Positions 3,739 to 6,523 of a stretch of DNA of 6,523 bases are shown here, one piece after another. How positions within the stretch are numbered: position 1 is the stretch's first letter; each line of letters starts with the position of its first letter. This DNA is from Planctomycetota bacterium (lineage in GTDB: Bacteria; Planctomycetota; B15-G4). The translations under genes were made by a program, and so were the position numbers. Below the pieces are notes generated by a model, which was not told the DNA's origin, ran no database searches, and was given only the letters and a program-made list of their open reading frames with translations. The DNA is taken from the NCBI GenBank assembly GCA_003644265.1, contig QNBX01000215.1, positions 1 through 6,523 of the forward strand, in the 5' to 3' direction.

Positions 3739-6440
3739 GCAGCACGCAGCTTCCCGCGGGCGACACCATGGCCACCCGCTACGATCCCGCCGCCGTCGAG
3801 GGTGATGTGCGCAGGGTCTGGGAGCAGGCCGACGCCTTCACCGCGGGCCGGCGCCCCGACGCGCCCAGCTTCTCCATCATGATCCCGCCGCCCAACGTGA
3901 CCGGCGTGCTGCACATGGGCCACGCGCTCAACGGCACGCTGCAGGACATCGTGGCGAGACACCGGCGCATGCAGGGCTTCGACATGCTCTGGCTGCCGGG
4001 CACGGATCACGCCGGCATCGCCACCCAGGCCGTGGTCGAGAAGCAGCTCTTTGAGCAGTCCGGCACCAAGAAGACGGACATCGGCCGCGAGGCCTTCCTC
4101 GAGCTGGTCTGGCAGTGGAAGGAAGCCCACGGCAACACCATCCTCGAGCAGTTCAAGCGGCTGGGCAGCTCCTGCGACTGGACGCGCACGGCCTTCACCA
4201 TGGACGAGGGGCTGTCGCGCGCGGTGCGCGAGGCCTTCGTGCGCCTGTGGGAGCAGGACCTGATCTACCGCGGCGCGCGGCTGGTGAACTGGGACTGCGT
4301 GCTGCAGACCGCCGTCAGCGATGACGAGATCGAGTACGTGCCGCGCAAGGGGCGTATGTGGCGCCTGCGTTATCCGATCAAGGGGCAGCCAGGCCGCTTC
4401 GTCGAGGTGGCCACGACGCGCCCGGAGACCATGCTGGGCGACACCGGCGTGGCCGTGCATCCCGACGACGCGCGCTACCGCGACCTGGTGGGCGCGACGC
4501 TGGTGCTGCCCTTGATGGAGCGCGAGATCCCGGTGGTGGCCGACGACACCGTGGACATGACCCTCGGCACCGGCGCGGTCAAGGTGACCCCCGGCCACGA
4601 CCCGGCCGACTACGAGCGCGGTGCGCGGCACAAGCTGCCCATCATCAACATCCTCAACGGCGACGGCACGCTGAACGAGAACGCCGGGCGCTTCGCAGGT
4701 CTGGCGCGCGAGGTCGCGCGCAAGCAGGTCGTGGCGGCCATGGAGGAGCTGGGCCTGATGCCCGGCGTGGAGGAGATCGAGCACAACGTGTCGGTCTCCG
4801 ATCGCTCCAAGAGCCCCATCGAGCCGCTGGTCTCCGAGCAGTGGTTCGTGCGCATGCAGCCCCTGGCGCAGCCCGCGCTGGCGGCGGTCAAGGACGGCTC
4901 GCTGAGCTTCAAGCCCGCGCGCTGGGCCAAGGTCTACAACGCCTGGCTGGAGGGCGTGCACGACTGGTGCATCAGCCGCCAGCTCTGGTGGGGGCACCGC
5001 ATCCCGGTCTGGTACGACGAGGACGGCGAGGGCATCGCGTCGGTGGACGAGCTGCAGATCGGCGCGCCGCACCCCAGGACCGGCAAGCCCATCGTGCGTC
5101 AGGACGACGACGTGCTCGACACCTGGGCCAGCTCCTGGCTGTGGCCCCTTGCCACCCTGGGTTGGCCCGAGCAGACCGCCGACCTCAAGCGCTTCTATCC
5201 CACGGACTTCCTGTCCACCGCCGGCGACATCATCTACCTGTGGGTGGCGCGCATGGTCATGGCCGGCTACGCCTTCGCCGATCACCTGCCGCCCGATCAG
5301 CGCTGCCCCTTCAAGACCTGCTACATCCACGCCACCGTGCTGGACGGGCAGGGTCAGCGCATGAGCAAGAGCAAGGGCAACGGCATCGACCCGCTCGACA
5401 TGATCGAACAGTACGGCGCCGACGCCGTGCGCTTCAGCCTGGTCATGCTCACCAAGGAGGGCCAGGACACCAAGCTGGCCCCCGAGAAGTTCGAGATGGG
5501 CCGCAACTTCGTGAACAAGCTCTGGAACGCGGCGCGCTTCGTGCTGGTCAAGGCCGGGCGCCTGCCCGCGCTGGACCCGGCCCAAGTGACCACGCTGGAG
5601 GACCGCTGGATCCTCTCGCGCCTGGCCGACACCGTGGCCACGGTCGACGGCTGCTACGAGCACTACGACTTCAACGACGCCGCCACCACGCTCTACCGCT
5701 TCGTCTGGAACGACCTCTGCGACTGGTACGTCGAGGCCGTCAAGCCGCGCCTGGGCGACGACGACACGCCCGCCGATTCGGTGGCGGCCGGGGTGCTGGG
5801 CCGCGTGTTGGCCGACGCTCTGGCCATGCTGCACCCGCTGGCGCCCTTCGTGACCGAGGCCATCTGGGCCCGTCTGCGCGAGGCCTGCGACACGCCCCTG
5901 GCGGAGCTGCTGGCCCTGGCGCCCTTCCCCGATGGCGCCGGTTTGTCACGGGATGCCGAGGCCGAGGCCGACCTGGCCGTGGCCCAGACCGTCCTGGCGT
6001 CCGTGCGCAAGCTGCGCCAGCAGAACAACGTCTCCGACCGCAAGCCGGTCCAGGTCACGGTGGCCGCCGCCCACGCCGCTCAGGTGCAGGGCCTGGAACG
6101 CAGTCGCGAGCTGGTGCAGCGTCTCGGCTCGATCGAGACCCTGACCGTGGCCAGCGACCCGCCGCGCCCCGAGGGCGCCGCCGCTGATGTGGTCGAGGGC
6201 ATGGAAGTGCTGCTCGACCTCGACGGCCTGATCGACCGCGTGGCCCAGCGCGCCTCACTCGAGCGCAGCCTCACCAAGCTCGACAAGTCCCTGGCCGGCA
6301 TCGAGGGCAAGCTCGCCAACCAGGGTTTCCTCGCCAAGGCCCCCGCGGCTGTGGTCGAGCAGGAGCAGGCCCGCCGCGACGAGTTGCTGTCCGAACGCGG
6401 CCGCGTCACCGCGCTGCTGGAGGCGCTGCCCAAGGCCTGA
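3735..6440 (+). CDS. valS: Valyl-tRNA synthetase
   Basis: ValRS attaches valine to tRNA-Val in the cytoplasm and edits away mischarged threonine. This 901-residue class I enzyme is complete. Visible parts in order: PPPNVTGVLHMGHAL (51-65) with the HIGH-type motif HMGH at 60-63; the CP1 editing domain with TTRPETMLGDT (from 227) and GTGAVKVTPGHDP (to 290); ISRQLWWGHRIPVWY (from 413); the second signature RMSKS (542-546); an anticodon-binding helical domain from about 610 to 770 (EDRWILSRL, WNDLCDWYVE); and a C-terminal tRNA-binding coiled coil (about 825-900), rich in Glu, Lys, Arg and Leu. The start chosen is the ATG at 3735, because CGGAG (3723-3727) sits 7 nt upstream and it forms an ATGA overlap with the previous stop; the ATG at 3768 would give 890 residues and has a poorer site. 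The segment DTWASSWLWPLATLGWP differs from the commoner DTWFSS version. Expression probably depends on translation of the ApgM-like gene; no leader or T-box is seen before it. Confidence 0.98.
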   Translation: MSSTQLPAGDTMATRYDPAAVEGDVRRVWEQADAFTAGRRPDAPSFSIMIPPPNVTGVLHMGHALNGTLQDIVARHRRMQGFDMLWLPGTDHAGIATQAVVEKQLFEQSGTKKTDIGREAFLELVWQWKEAHGNTILEQFKRLGSSCDWTRTAFTMDEGLSRAVREAFVRLWEQDLIYRGARLVNWDCVLQTAVSDDEIEYVPRKGRMWRLRYPIKGQPGRFVEVATTRPETMLGDTGVAVHPDDARYRDLVGATLVLPLMEREIPVVADDTVDMTLGTGAVKVTPGHDPADYERGARHKLPIINILNGDGTLNENAGRFAGLAREVARKQVVAAMEELGLMPGVEEIEHNVSVSDRSKSPIEPLVSEQWFVRMQPLAQPALAAVKDGSLSFKPARWAKVYNAWLEGVHDWCISRQLWWGHRIPVWYDEDGEGIASVDELQIGAPHPRTGKPIVRQDDDVLDTWASSWLWPLATLGWPEQTADLKRFYPTDFLSTAGDIIYLWVARMVMAGYAFADHLPPDQRCPFKTCYIHATVLDGQGQRMSKSKGNGIDPLDMIEQYGADAVRFSLVMLTKEGQDTKLAPEKFEMGRNFVNKLWNAARFVLVKAGRLPALDPAQVTTLEDRWILSRLADTVATVDGCYEHYDFNDAATTLYRFVWNDLCDWYVEAVKPRLGDDDTPADSVAAGVLGRVLADALAMLHPLAPFVTEAIWARLREACDTPLAELLALAPFPDGAGLSRDAEAEADLAVAQTVLASVRKLRQQNNVSDRKPVQVTVAAAHAAQVQGLERSRELVQRLGSIETLTVASDPPRPEGAAADVVEGMEVLLDLDGLIDRVAQRASLERSLTKLDKSLAGIEGKLANQGFLAKAPAAVVEQEQARRDELLSERGRVTALLEALPKA

Positions 6441-6463
6441 CCCAGCGACGGCCCAAGGACGCC

Positions 6464-6523
6464 CAGGGACGGCTGACAGCAAGACGGGCGGCTGGCAGCA
6501 AGCAGGGACGGCTGACAGCAAGA
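6464..6523 (+). repeat. Short repeat array after valS, truncated by window end
   Basis: Two identical 21-base copies, beginning CAGGGACGGCTGACAGC, lie at 6464-6484 and 6503-6523. Between them a degenerate copy (6485-6502) matches 15 of 18 bases. Each carries the near-palindrome GCTG-A/G-CAGC, at 6472-6480, 6491-6499 and 6511-6519, so spacings are 19 and 20 bp, about two helical turns. Partial look-alikes (CAGCGACGG at 6443-6451, AAGGACG at 6455-6461) begin 2 bp after the valS stop. The array may continue beyond the window. Its function is unknown. Confidence 0.8.

Noticed and set aside
2763..5834. A 1023-codon open frame on the minus strand across the ApgM-like gene and valS
   Set aside because: It lies antisense to two recognisable genes, has no family resemblance, and its His/Gln/Arg/Val-rich then Ser/Arg-rich composition is what GC-rich codon structure gives on the opposite strand.
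4358..6187. A 609-codon open frame in another forward frame of valS
   Set aside because: Arg/His/Ala/Gly-rich out-of-frame reading of a gene with intact class I synthetase motifs.

Overview
The window is very GC-rich, with GC-ending codons throughout, and is bacterial. A complete kdsA, needed for the Kdo of lipopolysaccharide, points to a Gram-negative outer membrane. I cannot assign a phylum. The valyl-tRNA synthetase and the archaeal-type phosphoglycerate-mutase homologue would fit a deep-branching Gram-negative lineage, but that is a weak guess. There are five genes, all with similar base composition.

Layout. Positions 1 to about 118 read as the 3' end of a group II intron on the + strand: a domain V hairpin (30-62) followed by a domain VI helix with a bulged A (67-115). 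It runs straight into the start codon of a small IscU/NifU-type iron-sulfur scaffold gene (117-479). A 13-bp tandem repeat begins at that gene's stop codon. Next comes kdsA (559-1443, minus strand), convergent with the scaffold gene. A short divergent gap separates kdsA from an RmlD-like extended SDR gene (1497-2354, plus). The 214-bp gap at 2355-2568 holds a long GC-rich inverted repeat and a plausible sigma-70 promoter. Then come an archaeal-type (ApgM) phosphoglycerate-mutase homologue (2569-3738) and valS (3735-6440), overlapping by 4 bp in an ATGA junction and probably co-transcribed. After the valS stop, another short repeat array starts and runs off the window.

The genes do not form one pathway: they cover Fe-S assembly, Kdo synthesis, a probable nucleotide-sugar reductase, a glycolytic-enzyme homologue and tRNA charging. 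The most unusual points are: (1) the intron 3' end fused to the scaffold gene's start, so that the Shine-Dalgarno sequence lies inside the domain VI helix; (2) the scaffold protein lacks the third canonical cysteine but has an extra one in a CxxC; (3) the ApgM-like protein keeps the family framework but has lost almost every catalytic and metal-binding residue, yet is translationally coupled to valS. No CRISPR array, tRNA, rRNA, complete insertion sequence or defence system is visible.
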